From contig NZ_CP080999.1 in assembly GCF_019645855.1 (NCBI RefSeq), forward strand, positions 3,472,001-3,536,000: a stretch of DNA of 64,000 nt, written 5' to 3'. The position numbers and the translations under genes were made by a program. This document shows positions 9,736 through 19,026 of the stretch, piece by piece. Each line of letters starts with the position of its first letter. Position 1 is the stretch's first letter. This DNA comes from Mycobacterium malmoense (lineage in GTDB: Bacteria > Actinomycetota > Actinomycetes > Mycobacteriales > Mycobacteriaceae). The notes under the pieces are model-generated. The model saw only the letters and a list, made by a program, of their open reading frames with translations. It had not been told where the DNA came from and made no database searches.

Positions 9736-10191
9736 GTGAGGGCTAGACCACGTACCGGCGCCATAACCCGGGCCGTCAAGCGGGCGTGGATACCCCTGCT
9801 GCTGCTGGTCGTTCTGGCGGTCTCCACCTTGGTCGTCTCGCGGTTGCATAGGATCTTCGGCTCGCAGGACCTCAACGCGAACGCCGGCGCGGGGATCGAG
9901 ATCGTCCAGTTCAACCCGAAGGTCGTCGTCTACGAGGTCTCCGGCCCACCCGGCACCACCGCGAACATCAATTACTGGGACGAGAACGCCAACACGCATC
10001 AGGTCAACGCGGCGCCGCTGCCGTGGTCGACCACGATCTCGACGACGCTGCCCGCGGTGAGCGCCAACATCATGGCGCAAGGTGACGGCAACCAAATCAG
10101 CTGCAAAATCACCGTGGACGGTGTGGTCCGCGAACAGCAAAACGCCGACGGCCACAATGCCCAGACCTTCTGCCTGGTGAAGTCCGCATGA
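9736..10191 (+). CDS. MmpS family accessory protein
   Basis: This 151-residue protein starts at GTG 9736 with AGGCGG upstream. It has a basic N-terminus, one membrane helix at about 17-35 (WIPLLLLVVLAVSTLVV) and a periplasmic domain of the MmpS/Mycobact_memb fold (YEVSGPPGTTANINYWD). A Cys pair (SCKITVDG and FCLVKSA) could form the family disulfide. It overlaps the mmpL start by 4 bases (ATGA), so the two are translationally coupled. The pairing with an MmpL that has a coiled-coil insert points to the MmpS4/MmpL4 or MmpS5/MmpL5 type, which export siderophores and some drugs. Which paralogue it is cannot be decided here. Confidence 0.92.
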   Translation: MRARPRTGAITRAVKRAWIPLLLLVVLAVSTLVVSRLHRIFGSQDLNANAGAGIEIVQFNPKVVVYEVSGPPGTTANINYWDENANTHQVNAAPLPWSTTISTTLPAVSANIMAQGDGNQISCKITVDGVVREQQNADGHNAQTFCLVKSA

Positions 10192-13115
10192 GCGACCTGA
10201 ACAGCAAGGGCGACTCCGACATTAAAGGCGCCGACGACTCCGAGGCCACGGGGCCGATCAAGGTCCAGAGTTCCGGGCGCCCCGAGCGCGGCCACTGGCC
10301 ACTCATCCCGCACATGATCCGCTGGTTCGCGGTGCCGATCATCTTGGCCTGGGTGTTCATCACGGTCCTGGTGAACGTCATCGTTCCCCGATTGGAGGTC
10401 GTCAGCGAAGAGCACTCGGCGCCGATGACCCCCCTGGACGCGCCGTCCATGAAGGCGATGATGCTGCTGGGTCACAACTTCCACGAATTCGACTCCAACA
10501 GCACGGTCATGATCGTGCTGGAGGGTCAGCAACCCCTCGGCGACGACGCGCACCACTACTACGACAACCTGATTCGCCAACTGCGGCAGGATCCCAAGCA
10601 CATCCAGCACATCCAGGACTTCTGGGGAGACCGGCTGACGGCCGCGGGAGCGCAGAGCGCCGACGGCAAGGGCGCCTACGTCATGCTGAACCTCGCCGGC
10701 AACCAGGGCACGACCCTGGCCAACGACTCCGTCGACGCCGTCCGCAAGGTGATCGAGCGAAACCAGGCACCACCCGGCGTGAAGGCCTACGTGACCGGGC
10801 CCGCGGCGCTGTCCGATGACATGCACATCATCGGTAACGCCAGCCTGGCCAAGATCACGCTGTTCACCCTGGGCGCCATCGCGATCATGTTGCTGCTGGT
10901 GTACCGCTCCATCGTCACCACACTGGTCCAGCTGTTCATGACCGGGATCGCGCTGGCATCGTCGCGCGGAGTCGTCGCGGTTCTCGGCTACCACAACGTC
11001 TTTGGGCTCACCACGTTCGCCGCCAACATCCTCACCATGCTGGCGATCGCGGCCGGAACCGACTACGGGATCTTCCTCATCGGCCGCTATCAAGAGGCGC
11101 TTCAAGCCGGCGAGGACCGAATAACCGCCTACTACACCACGTTTCGTGGGGTGGCTCCGGTCGTCTTGGGGTCGGGCCTGACCATCGCCGGGGCGACCTA
11201 CTGCCTGAGCTTTGCGCGGCTGCCCTGGTTCAACACCATGGGCGCACCCGTGGCGATCGGCATGCTGGTCGTGGTGCTGGCCGGGCTCACGCTGGGTCCC
11301 GCGGTGGTCGTCGCGGGCAGCCGCTTCCATCTGTTCGAATCCAAACGGGCGGCGAAGAGGGGTCGGCTCTGGCGGCGGGTGGGCACCGCGGTAGTGCGTT
11401 GGCCCGCACCGATTCTGGCCGTCAGTGGCGCGATCGTCCTGGTCGGCATGGTCGCCCTGCCGGGCTTCAAGACGAGCTACAACGACCGCTACTACCTGCC
11501 GACCTCGGCCCCGTCCAACATCGGGCAAGCGGCCGCGGACCGGCACTTCTCTCAGGCCCGGATGAACCCCGACATGTTGATGGTCGAGGCCGACCACGAC
11601 ATGCGCAATACCGCCGACATGCTGGTGCTGGACAGGGTGGCCAAAAACGTCATGCGCACGGTCGGCATCGCCATGATCCAGGACATCACCAGGCCGCTGG
11701 GAATTCCGATCCAGCACAGCTCGATTCCGTTCCAGAACAGCATGCAAAGCCAAACGACCATGCAGAACATGGACTTTCTCAAGGAGCGCATGGCCGACAT
11801 CCTCAGGATGGCCGACGAGCTGCAGGCCCAGATCGACTACACGGAACGCTTGTACGCAGTGACCAAAGATCTGTCCAGCGCCGCCGACGACAGCGCAAAG
11901 ACCACCGCGGAAACCTCCGAGATCACCGACCAGTTGCGCAACCACATCGCGGATTTCGACGACTTCTGGCGGCCGATACGTAGTTACTTCTACTGGGAGA
12001 AGCACTGCTACGACATTCCCATCTGCTGGTCATTGCGGTCCCTGTTCGACTCGCTGGACGGATTCGACGAGCTCGCCCAGAAATTCCACGAGCTGACGGC
12101 CGACATCCAGCGCACCGCCGCGGCCACCCACGAGATGCTGGTGATCATCCCGACGATGATTCAGACGCTGAAGACCACAAAAGGGATCACGCTGACGCTG
12201 TACCAGACGTTCAGGGCGATGATCGACCAGATGGACGCCATGAGCAACACCGCGATCGTCATGGGGCAAAGCTTCGACACCTCCAAGAACGACGACTTCT
12301 TCTACCTGCCGCCGGAGGCCTTCGACAACCCGGACTTCCAGACGGGGCTTCGCATGTTCCTGTCGCCGGACGGCAAGTCGGCGCGCTTCTTCATCACCCA
12401 CCAGGGCGATCCCATGACGCCGGAAGGGATCTCGCGTGTCGATTCGGAGCGCACCGCCGCGCAGGAGGGGCTGAAGCAATCCTCCCTCTCGGACGCCAAG
12501 GTGTATCTCGGCGGCACGGCCGCGACCTTCAAGGACATGGCCGACGGCGAAAAGTACGACCTCATGATCGCGGTGGTGTCGGCGCTCACGCTGATCTTCA
12601 TGATCATGCTGTTGCTCACCCGGAGCGCGGTGGCCGCACTGGTCATCGTCGGCACCGCGGCCAGCTCGATCGCCGCGTCGTTCGGGCTGTCCGTGCTCAT
12701 TTGGCAGGATCTGTTCGGCATCAAGATCCACTGGATCGTGGCGGCGCTGTCGGTGATCATCCTGCTGGCCGTCGGGTCCGACTACAACCTGCTGCTGGTC
12801 TCCCGGTTCAGGGAGGAGATCCATGGCGGGCTCAAGACGGGGATCATCCGCTCGATGGCGGGCACCGGCGGGGTGGTGACGGCGGCGGGTCTGGTGTTCG
12901 CCTTCACCATGGCGTCGATGCTGGGCAGCGATTTGCGCGTGCTCGGCCAGTTCGGGTCGACCGTGTGCATCGGTCTGCTGCTCGACACGCTGATCGTGCG
13001 CACGTTGCTGATGCCGTCGATCGCGACCCTGCTCGGACGCTGGTTCTGGTGGCCGCAGGTCGTGCATCCGCGCGGCGACAACGCCCGTCGGCCGGCTTCG
13101 CGGCCGTCAGCGTAA
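10188..13115 (+). CDS. MmpL transporter, MmpL4/MmpL5 class
   Basis: This 975-residue RND transporter has two MMPL halves. The Asp-Tyr proton-relay pairs are in GTDYGIFLIGRY (about residue 291) and GSDYNLLLVSRF (about 863). Between the halves, about residues 524-700, there is a long helical segment rich in heptads (ERMADILRMADELQAQIDY onward) with Cys residues near CYDIPICWS. This periplasmic coiled-coil insert marks MmpL4/MmpL5 proteins rather than the polyketide-lipid exporters MmpL8 or MmpL10. The short C-terminus ends in PASRPSA. Start ATG 10188 overlaps the mmpS stop. Predicted roles are carboxymycobactin export and drug efflux; the choice of substrate is inference. Confidence 0.92.
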   Translation: MSDLNSKGDSDIKGADDSEATGPIKVQSSGRPERGHWPLIPHMIRWFAVPIILAWVFITVLVNVIVPRLEVVSEEHSAPMTPLDAPSMKAMMLLGHNFHEFDSNSTVMIVLEGQQPLGDDAHHYYDNLIRQLRQDPKHIQHIQDFWGDRLTAAGAQSADGKGAYVMLNLAGNQGTTLANDSVDAVRKVIERNQAPPGVKAYVTGPAALSDDMHIIGNASLAKITLFTLGAIAIMLLLVYRSIVTTLVQLFMTGIALASSRGVVAVLGYHNVFGLTTFAANILTMLAIAAGTDYGIFLIGRYQEALQAGEDRITAYYTTFRGVAPVVLGSGLTIAGATYCLSFARLPWFNTMGAPVAIGMLVVVLAGLTLGPAVVVAGSRFHLFESKRAAKRGRLWRRVGTAVVRWPAPILAVSGAIVLVGMVALPGFKTSYNDRYYLPTSAPSNIGQAAADRHFSQARMNPDMLMVEADHDMRNTADMLVLDRVAKNVMRTVGIAMIQDITRPLGIPIQHSSIPFQNSMQSQTTMQNMDFLKERMADILRMADELQAQIDYTERLYAVTKDLSSAADDSAKTTAETSEITDQLRNHIADFDDFWRPIRSYFYWEKHCYDIPICWSLRSLFDSLDGFDELAQKFHELTADIQRTAAATHEMLVIIPTMIQTLKTTKGITLTLYQTFRAMIDQMDAMSNTAIVMGQSFDTSKNDDFFYLPPEAFDNPDFQTGLRMFLSPDGKSARFFITHQGDPMTPEGISRVDSERTAAQEGLKQSSLSDAKVYLGGTAATFKDMADGEKYDLMIAVVSALTLIFMIMLLLTRSAVAALVIVGTAASSIAASFGLSVLIWQDLFGIKIHWIVAALSVIILLAVGSDYNLLLVSRFREEIHGGLKTGIIRSMAGTGGVVTAAGLVFAFTMASMLGSDLRVLGQFGSTVCIGLLLDTLIVRTLLMPSIATLLGRWFWWPQVVHPRGDNARRPASRPSA

Positions 13116-13200
13116 CGCCACAGCGAAAGTCGGCGGCGGGATTCGCAGTGACGTTACGTGCGCGAGCGGGCGGCACCCCCGGCTCACGGGGCCTGCGCGC

Positions 13201-14034
13201 CTAGGTTTCTGGCAGTTCCAGGCAGACCGCGACCGCCCCGGCGCCGACATGCAGCGCGAGCACCGGGCCCAACGGGGTGACGATCGCCGGCTCGCACGCC
13301 GGTAGCCGCCGCGCCAGCGCGGCCGCCACCTCGTCGGCGCCGTCCGGGTTGGCGACGTGATGCACCGCCAGGGCGGCGGGGCCGGCGCCGACGACCCCGC
13401 AAACCCGGTCGATCATCGCCGCCGTGGCATTGCTGACGGTGCGGACCCGTTGGGCCAGAACGAGTTTGCCGTCGTCGATGCGCAGCAGCGGCTTGAGCGC
13501 CAGCGCGGTGCCCAGCCACGCCTTGGCCCCGCCGATCCGGCCGCTGCGGCGCAGGTTGTCCAGCCGATGCACCACCATGAACGCGTGGCTGCGCGGCACG
13601 GCCGCGGTCGCGGCGCCCGCGACGGCGTCCAGGTCGCCGCCCGCGGCCGCGGCCCGCGCGGCGGCCAGCGCGACGAATCCGGCGCCCATCGCGGCCGACC
13701 GCGAGTCGATCACCCGCACGTTCGGGTCCAGGTCGGCCGCGGTCCGCTCGGCGACGCCGTAGGTTCCCGACAGCGCCGACGAAATGTGCACTGCCACCAC
13801 GCCGTCGCCGCCGCTGTCGGCCAGCGCCTGCTGGTAGGCGTCGGCCAGTTCGGCCGGGGTGGCCGCCGCGGTCGTGGCGTGCAGCCGGTAGATGTCGTCG
13901 GGGATGTCGTCCACGCCGTCGCGCAGGTCGCGGCCGTCGAGCAAGATGTGCAGCGGAACGACGCGTATCGCCCACTTTTCGAGCAGATCGGCCGGCAGGC
14001 GCGACGCCGCGTCGGTCACCACCACGACGGCCAC
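13201..14034 (-). CDS. DegV family fatty-acid-binding protein
   Basis: This 277-residue protein starts at GTG 14034, four bases after the octT stop codon. The N-terminus VVVVTDAASRLPADLLEKW and the later HISSALSGTYGVAE and GRIGGAKAWLGTAL motifs are typical of DegV proteins, which bind a fatty acid (FakB-like) in a two-domain fold. It corresponds to Rv2417c and is the last gene of a minus-strand operon with octT, gpgP, rsfS and nadD. A fatty-acid carrier would suit the acylation done by OctT next door, but that link is inference. In H37Rv eis follows; here the mmpL end faces it convergently. Confidence 0.88.
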   Translation of the reverse strand: MAVVVVTDAASRLPADLLEKWAIRVVPLHILLDGRDLRDGVDDIPDDIYRLHATTAAATPAELADAYQQALADSGGDGVVAVHISSALSGTYGVAERTAADLDPNVRVIDSRSAAMGAGFVALAAARAAAAGGDLDAVAGAATAAVPRSHAFMVVHRLDNLRRSGRIGGAKAWLGTALALKPLLRIDDGKLVLAQRVRTVSNATAAMIDRVCGVVGAGPAALAVHHVANPDGADEVAAALARRLPACEPAIVTPLGPVLALHVGAGAVAVCLELPET

Positions 14035-14038
14035 GGTG

Positions 14039-14791
14039 CTACCCGCGTGGTTTCTCGGTTGGATTGCTCGGAACCCCGGCTTCGGCCAGGGCCTTGAGCA
14101 TCAGCTCCGCGACCGCCTGGTGGGCTTCGAAATTCCAGTGAATGCCGTCGGGGTTGCCACGCCCGCTCGTGATGTGTTCGGCCACAGCGGCTTTGAGGTC
14201 CACCAGGGGAATGTCATGGTGCTGCGCCCATTCCATGATCGCCGCCGCGGTCCCCGGGCGGCCGTGGTGCGCCCGGCCGTATGTCTGGGCGATGTGCACC
14301 GACGGCAGCGACGCCACGATCGGGATGCCGGGGCGGTTGAAATCGATTGCGCCGCGGGTCTGTTCGAGGTATTCGGCGCTCAGGTGCGGCGGCAACGCGG
14401 ACCTGGCCACCGGCGAGAGCCTGGGCTGCAACCAGGCGTAGCCGTCGCGCACCCAGCGCCGCAGCCACGGTGGCCGTGCATAGCGGATCAGCTCGCGCAA
14501 CGCGGTCGGCAACACCGACGGCAGCGAATCCATCCCGCCGGTCGCAAAGATCACCGCACCCGCCCTGGGCAGCGCCGCCCAGGCCCGCGGGTCCTGGGTT
14601 GCCGCCCACCAGACGTCCCGGCAGGTCCAGCCGATGCGGCCGATCAGTTCCAGATCCCAATCTAGTTGTGAGGCAACAATGTTGGGCCAGATACGCGGAT
14701 CGTCGGCGGGCAATCCGCCGGTGGGACCGTAATAGGCCAGCGAGTCGGCGAACACGAGCAGCGTGGGCCTGCTCCGCGGCTCAGAGGACAT
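14039..14791 (-). CDS. octT: Diglucosylglycerate octanoyltransferase
   Basis: This 250-residue SGNH/GDSL-type enzyme is the Rv2418c (OctT) equivalent. It transfers octanoate to diglucosylglycerate, an early step of methylglucose lipopolysaccharide (MGLP) synthesis. The N-terminal [13 protein letters not shown] block holds the nucleophile Ser, and [12 protein letters not shown] near the C-terminus supplies Asp and His. The start at ATG 14791 (MSSEPRSRP) is preferred over the longer frame because it overlaps the gpgP stop by 11 bases and the extra residues look like translated gpgP. It lies directly after gpgP, which acts earlier in the same pathway. Confidence 0.9.
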   Translation of the reverse strand: MSSEPRSRPTLLVFADSLAYYGPTGGLPADDPRIWPNIVASQLDWDLELIGRIGWTCRDVWWAATQDPRAWAALPRAGAVIFATGGMDSLPSVLPTALRELIRYARPPWLRRWVRDGYAWLQPRLSPVARSALPPHLSAEYLEQTRGAIDFNRPGIPIVASLPSVHIAQTYGRAHHGRPGTAAAIMEWAQHHDIPLVDLKAAVAEHITSGRGNPDGIHWNFEAHQAVAELMLKALAEAGVPSNPTEKPRG

Positions 14792-15485
14792 CGTTGGACA
14801 CCTGCGCCGACGCGTTCCACACATCGAGACGCCAGCGGATGCCGGCCAGGCCCTCCCGGCCGGCGCCTCCATCGCCGGAATCGTCCGAGTGGCCGGAGAG
14901 CTGCACCCAACTGGCGTTGCCCATGCCGCCCAGGACCGGCCAGTTGGCGACCGGAAGCTTCAGCAGCGCGGCCGACAGCGCGGCGATCAGGCCGCCGTGG
15001 GCCACCAGCACCACCGGCCGGCCCGGTTCGCCGACGCCATCCCATTTCGAGCCCCATTCCGGCTCACCGGATATCAGTTCGGCGATCAACGGCAGGCTGC
15101 GGGCGGCCACGTCGACCCTGCTTTCCCCGCCGTGCGGCGCCCACGTCGCGTCTTCGCGCCACGCCAGCCGCGCGCCCGGCACCTCGGTGTCGATCTGGCC
15201 GTGCGTCAGGCCCTGCCAATCGCCGAGATGCGTCTCCCGCAACCGGTCGTCCAGCCGGACCTCGAGCCCGGTCCGCTCCCCCAGCTTGATCGCCGTGTCG
15301 TAGGCGCGCCGCAGGTCCGACGAAACGATCAACAGGGGCTGCATCTTGCCCAGCACCTCGGCGGCGGCGACCGCCTGCGCGCGGCCCAGTTCGCTGAGCT
15401 CGGTGTCCAGCTGCCCCTGCATCCGGCTGCCGAGGTTGAAATCGGTTTGCCCGTGCCGCAACATCACCAGCCGGCGGATTCTCAT
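14781..15485 (-). CDS. gpgP: Glucosyl-3-phosphoglycerate phosphatase
   Basis: This 234-residue histidine phosphatase is the Rv2419c equivalent. It removes phosphate from glucosyl-3-phosphoglycerate, giving glucosylglycerate for MGLP synthesis. The catalytic RHG is in [12 protein letters not shown] at about residues 7-18. [12 protein letters not shown] and [13 protein letters not shown] carry the other conserved acid and His. It overlaps rsfS by 4 bases upstream and octT by 11 bases downstream. The length agrees with the family. Confidence 0.93.
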   Translation of the reverse strand: MRIRRLVMLRHGQTDFNLGSRMQGQLDTELSELGRAQAVAAAEVLGKMQPLLIVSSDLRRAYDTAIKLGERTGLEVRLDDRLRETHLGDWQGLTHGQIDTEVPGARLAWREDATWAPHGGESRVDVAARSLPLIAELISGEPEWGSKWDGVGEPGRPVVLVAHGGLIAALSAALLKLPVANWPVLGGMGNASWVQLSGHSDDSGDGGAGREGLAGIRWRLDVWNASAQVSNDVL

Positions 15486-15862
15486 TGCGTGCCCGCCGGC
15501 TTTTCGGCCACGTCCACGGGCACCACCGGGCAGTCACCCCACAGCCGGTCCAGGGCGTAGAAGTTGCGCTCGTCCTGATGCTGGACGTGCACGACGATGT
15601 CGCGGTAGTCCAGCAGCGTCCACCGCCCTTCCCGGGCGCCCTCGCGGCGCGCCGGCCGGTAGCCCGCCTTGCGCATTTTCTCCTCGACCTCGTCGACGAT
15701 GGCGTTGACCTGCCGCTCGTTGGACGCCGAAGCGATGACGAAGCAGTCGGTGATGACCAGCTGCCCGGAGACGTCGATGACGGTGACATCGTCGGCGAGC
15801 TTGGCGGCGGCCGCGCTGGCGGCCACGGTCGCCATGTCGATGGCTTCCTGGGTGGCGGTCAT
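15482..15862 (-). CDS. rsfS: Ribosome silencing factor RsfS
   Basis: This 126-residue protein is the Rv2420c equivalent of the RsfS/YbeB/Iojap family, which binds ribosomal protein L14 and blocks subunit joining. Family motifs are [33 protein letters not shown] and [12 protein letters not shown]. Start ATG 15862 (MTATQEAID) overlaps the nadD stop by 4 bases (ATGA); the longer frame to 15976 is translated nadD and was discarded. The stop overlaps the gpgP start by 4 bases. Confidence 0.93.
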   Translation of the reverse strand: MTATQEAIDMATVAASAAAAKLADDVTVIDVSGQLVITDCFVIASASNERQVNAIVDEVEEKMRKAGYRPARREGAREGRWTLLDYRDIVVHVQHQDERNFYALDRLWGDCPVVPVDVAEKPAGTQ

Positions 15863-16524
15863 GTGTCCTTCCCCGCGGCCAGGCTCGGCCGGTTGGGGGC
15901 ATCGGCCCCTTCGGCGGCGCGGTAGAGCCGGCGCTTGGAGACGTACTGCACGACGCCGTCGGGCATCAGGTACCACAGCGGCCGGCGCTGCTCGGCGCGT
16001 CGCCGGCAGTCGGTCGACGAGATCGCCAGCGCCGGGATCTCGACGAGGGTCAGTGCTTCCTCGGCCAGCTCACCCAGGGCGCCGGTGATGTGCTCGTGGT
16101 CCAGCTCGTAGCCGGGCCGGCTGACGCCGACGAAGCGAGCCAAGTCGAAAAGCTCTTCCCAGCCGTGCCACGACAGGATGGAAGCCAGCGCGTCGGCGCC
16201 GGTGATGAAGTACAGCTCGGAGTCGGGGTTGAGGGCGTGCAGGTCCCGCAGCGTGTCCCTGGTGTAGGTGGGGCCGGCGCGGTCGATGTCGACCCGGCTC
16301 ACCGAGAAGCGCGGGTTGGACGCGGTGGCGATCACCGTCATCAGATACCGGTCCTCGGCGGCCGAGACGTGGCGGCTCTTTTGCCAGGGCTGGCCGCTGG
16401 GCACGAACACCACTTCGTCGAGGTCGAACAGGTCGGCGACCTCACTGGCGGCGACCAGGTGGCCGTAGTGGATGGGGTCGAATGTCCCACCCATCACGCC
16501 CAGCCTGCGAAGCTGCTTTTGCAC
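15859..16524 (-). CDS. nadD: Nicotinate-nucleotide adenylyltransferase
   Basis: This 221-residue enzyme makes deamido-NAD from nicotinate mononucleotide and ATP (Rv2421c equivalent). [12 protein letters not shown] at about residues 12-23 is the nucleotidyltransferase (T/H)xGH signature, and [12 protein letters not shown] is the ISSTxxR motif. It is the first gene of the minus-strand operon nadD-rsfS-gpgP-octT-degV, all overlapping or nearly so. NadE of the same NAD pathway is 12 kb away. Confidence 0.94.
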   Translation of the reverse strand: MQKQLRRLGVMGGTFDPIHYGHLVAASEVADLFDLDEVVFVPSGQPWQKSRHVSAAEDRYLMTVIATASNPRFSVSRVDIDRAGPTYTRDTLRDLHALNPDSELYFITGADALASILSWHGWEELFDLARFVGVSRPGYELDHEHITGALGELAEEALTLVEIPALAISSTDCRRRAEQRRPLWYLMPDGVVQYVSKRRLYRAAEGADAPNRPSLAAGKDT

Positions 16525-16600
16525 GATGTGCCAGCTTACTTGAGCCTACGATCAGCGCCGGTTGCTCGGCCCGCGTCCGCGCGAGCGTGCCCCGCGCCGC

Positions 16601-16660
16601 CGCGAGCGTGCGCAGATGTACAGCCCACGCGGCGTGTCGCCGTACAAACACGCACGCTGG
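16601..16660. repeat. Interspersed intergenic repeat, copy 1
   Basis: About 60 bp beginning CGCGAGCGTGCGCAGA and ending CAAACACGCACGCT, nearly the same as 31597-31657. The ends are inverted (GAGCGTGCG/CGCACGCT), so it can fold as a hairpin. It lies between nadD and the VWA gene. Similar small repeats are scattered in mycobacterial intergenic regions. Confidence 0.6.
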
Positions 16661-16667
16661 GCGGGCA

Positions 16668-18107
16668 CTACACCGGCAGCAGCTGATCGATCACCGCGGC
16701 CAGCTGCTTGGCGGACCGGCATTCGTGCATGGTGATCACCTCTTGGTAGCGCGGCACCGCCGAATCGCCGCTGCCCCAAAGGTGTTTGGGCTCGGGGTTG
16801 AGCCAGTGCGCGTGCCGGCTGGCCGTCACCATGTGGGCCAGCAGCTCGGTCTGCGGGTTGCGGTAGTTGGTGCGCCCATCCCCGAGCACCAGCAGCGAGC
16901 TGCGCGGCGACAGCACATTGGGGAACGCCTGCGTGAACGAGGCAAACGCGTTGCCGTAGTCGGAATGGCCGTCGCGGCTGTAGACGCCGGCCTCCCGGGT
17001 AATCCGCTGGATCGCGACGGCCAGGTCGGCCTCGGGCCCGAACATGTGGGTCACCTCGTCGGTGGTGTCGATGAAGGCGAACACGCGGACGCGCGAAAAC
17101 TGTTGACGCAGGGCGTGTACCAGCAGCAGCGTGAAGTGGCTGAACCCGGCGACCGAGCCCGACACGTCGCACAGCACCACCAATTCCGGCCGCGCCGGGC
17201 GGGGTTTGGCCAGCACCACGTCGATCGGCACCCCGCCGGTCGACATCGACTTGCGCAGCGTCTTGCGCAGATCGATCACGCCGGCGCGGGAGCGTCGCCG
17301 CCGGGCCGCCAGCCTGGTCGCCAGGGTGCGGGCCAGTGGCGCCACGACCCGTCGCATCTGGCGCAGCTGTTCACCGGAGGCCCGCAGGAACTCGACGTTC
17401 TCGGAAAGCTGTGGGATGCCGTACATCTGGACGTGATCGCGGCCGAGCTGCTCGGCGGTGCGCCGCTTGGTCTCGGCGTCAACCATCTTGCGTAACTGTG
17501 TGATCTTCTGCGCGGCAAGCGCTTTGGCGATCTGCTCCTGGGTGGGCGTGGGCTCGTCGCCATACGGGGCGAGCAGCCCCGCCAGCAGCTTGCCCTCCAG
17601 TTCGTCCAGGGCCATCGCCTTGAGCGCCTGATACGACGAGAACGACGGGCCGCGGCTGGAACTGTATTTGCCGTAGGCCTCCACGATCCGCGCGATCATC
17701 GCGACCAGCCGCTCGTCCATGTCGGCGAGGTCCGGGTTTTCGGTGAGCAGGTCCAGCAGCATCCGGCGCATCGCCTCGACGTCGTCGTCCGGCAAGGAGT
17801 CACCGGAGGCGGCCTCGTCATCCGAGACGACCGCCCGCGCGCCCAGCGCCGCCGGGAACCATAGGTCGAACATGGCGTCGTAGGTCTCGCGGTGATCGGG
17901 CCGGCGCAGCACGGCGCAGGCGATGCCCTCGCGCAGCACCTCACGATCGCCCAGGCCGAGGGTGGCCATCACCCGGCCGGCGTCCACCGTTTCCGACGGG
18001 CCCACCGAAATCCCTGCCCCGCGAAGGGCTTCCACGAACCCCACCAGGTGGCCGGGCAGCCCGTGCGGGGCCAGCGGGCGGGCGGGACGAATGCGGCGGG
18101 CGGCCAT
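16668..18107 (-). CDS. VWA domain-containing CoxE-like protein
   Basis: This 479-residue protein is the Rv2425c equivalent. The C-terminal third is a von Willebrand A (CoxE-type) domain with the MIDAS motif DVSGS in LVVLCDVSGSVAGFS, a following Thr in FIDTTDEV and an Asp in LVLGDGRTNY. The N-terminal part is helical and charged, typical of the CoxE family. It works with MoxR ATPases in metal-cofactor insertion or protein maturation. The moxR gene lies 13 bases upstream. The start at ATG 18107 (MAARRIRP) is chosen because the longer frame runs into moxR. The target enzyme is not known. Confidence 0.88.
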   Translation of the reverse strand: MAARRIRPARPLAPHGLPGHLVGFVEALRGAGISVGPSETVDAGRVMATLGLGDREVLREGIACAVLRRPDHRETYDAMFDLWFPAALGARAVVSDDEAASGDSLPDDDVEAMRRMLLDLLTENPDLADMDERLVAMIARIVEAYGKYSSSRGPSFSSYQALKAMALDELEGKLLAGLLAPYGDEPTPTQEQIAKALAAQKITQLRKMVDAETKRRTAEQLGRDHVQMYGIPQLSENVEFLRASGEQLRQMRRVVAPLARTLATRLAARRRRSRAGVIDLRKTLRKSMSTGGVPIDVVLAKPRPARPELVVLCDVSGSVAGFSHFTLLLVHALRQQFSRVRVFAFIDTTDEVTHMFGPEADLAVAIQRITREAGVYSRDGHSDYGNAFASFTQAFPNVLSPRSSLLVLGDGRTNYRNPQTELLAHMVTASRHAHWLNPEPKHLWGSGDSAVPRYQEVITMHECRSAKQLAAVIDQLLPV

Positions 18108-18120
18108 CAGGCGAGCCCCA

Positions 18121-18996
18121 TCAGTTGAGCCTGAGTTCCCCGGCCGCGCGCTGCTGGTCGGATTGGTGCTTGAGGACCACGCCGAGCGTGGCCGCAACGA
18201 CCGCGTCGTCGATGGTGTCCAAGCCCAGCGCGAGCAGCGTGCGGCCCCAGTCGATGGTCTCGGCGATGGACGGCGCCTTCTTGAGCTGCATCCCGCGCAG
18301 CACGCCGATGATGCGCACCAGCTCCTCGGCGAGGTGTGCGGGCAGCTCGGGGACCCGGGACAACAGGATGCGGCGTTCCAGGTCGGGGCTGGGAAAGTCG
18401 ATGTGCAGGAACAGGCAGCGACGCTTGAGCGCCTCGGACAGCTCGCGGGTGGCGTTGGAGGTCAACAACACGAACGGCGCCCGTTCGGCGGTGAGCGTGC
18501 CGAGTTCGGGGACGGTCACCGCGAAGTCGGACAGCACCTCCAGCAGCAGGCCCTCGATTTCGATGTCGGCCTTGTCGGTCTCGTCGATCAGCAGCACCGT
18601 CGGCTCGGTGCGCCGGATGGCGGTCAGCAGCGGACGGGACAGCAGGAACTCCTCGCTGAACACATCGGTTTTGGTCGCTTCCCAGTCGCCGGAGCCGGCC
18701 TGGATGCGCAGGATCTGCTTGGCGTGGTTCCACTCGTACAGCGCGCGCGCCTCGTCGACCCCCTCGTAGCACTGCAGCCGGACCAGTCCGGATCCGGTGG
18801 CCTGGGCGACGGCGCGGGCCAGCTCGGTCTTGCCGACGCCGGCCGGGCCCTCCACCAGCAGCGGCTTGCCGAGCCGGTCGGCCAAAAACACCGCCGTCGC
18901 GGTGGCGGTGTCCGGCAGGTAACCCGTCTCGGCCAGCCGTCGGGAGACGTCGTCGATGTCGGCGAACAGCGGCATGGGCCGGGCGGGCACGCTCAC
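18121..18996 (-). CDS. MoxR-type AAA+ ATPase
   Basis: This 291-residue protein is the Rv2426c equivalent. Walker A is EGPAGVGKTELA (about residues 49-60) and Walker B VLLIDETDKAD (about 133-143); sensor VLLTSNATREL follows. It starts at GTG 18996 with AGGAGA just upstream. MoxR ATPases act as chaperones together with VWA proteins, and the CoxE-like partner follows 13 bases later. proA ends 30 bases upstream, so the pair may be read in one transcript with proA. Confidence 0.9.
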   Translation of the reverse strand: MSVPARPMPLFADIDDVSRRLAETGYLPDTATATAVFLADRLGKPLLVEGPAGVGKTELARAVAQATGSGLVRLQCYEGVDEARALYEWNHAKQILRIQAGSGDWEATKTDVFSEEFLLSRPLLTAIRRTEPTVLLIDETDKADIEIEGLLLEVLSDFAVTVPELGTLTAERAPFVLLTSNATRELSEALKRRCLFLHIDFPSPDLERRILLSRVPELPAHLAEELVRIIGVLRGMQLKKAPSIAETIDWGRTLLALGLDTIDDAVVAATLGVVLKHQSDQQRAAGELRLN

Positions 18997-19026
18997 AATC
19001 TCTCCTAAAGCATTTGGCCGGCGTGG

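Noticed and set aside
8290..10155. 621-codon minus-strand frame opposite the oxidoreductase and mmpS
   Set aside because: It covers two genes with good motifs and ribosome sites on the other strand and has no recognisable protein.
9999..12005. 668-codon open frame on the minus strand inside mmpS/mmpL
   Set aside because: It is the shadow of the high-GC mmpL gene; its protein is rich in Arg, His and Gly with no domain, and the plus strand has clear MmpL motifs.
13177..13191. CCCCG-GCTCA-CGGGG hairpin between mmpL and degV
   Set aside because: A five-base stem in GC-rich DNA is too weak to call a terminator.
16525..16667. Possible tRNA or small RNA between nadD and the VWA gene
   Set aside because: No cloverleaf or TTCGA-type T-loop was found; the visible structure is the interspersed repeat hairpin.
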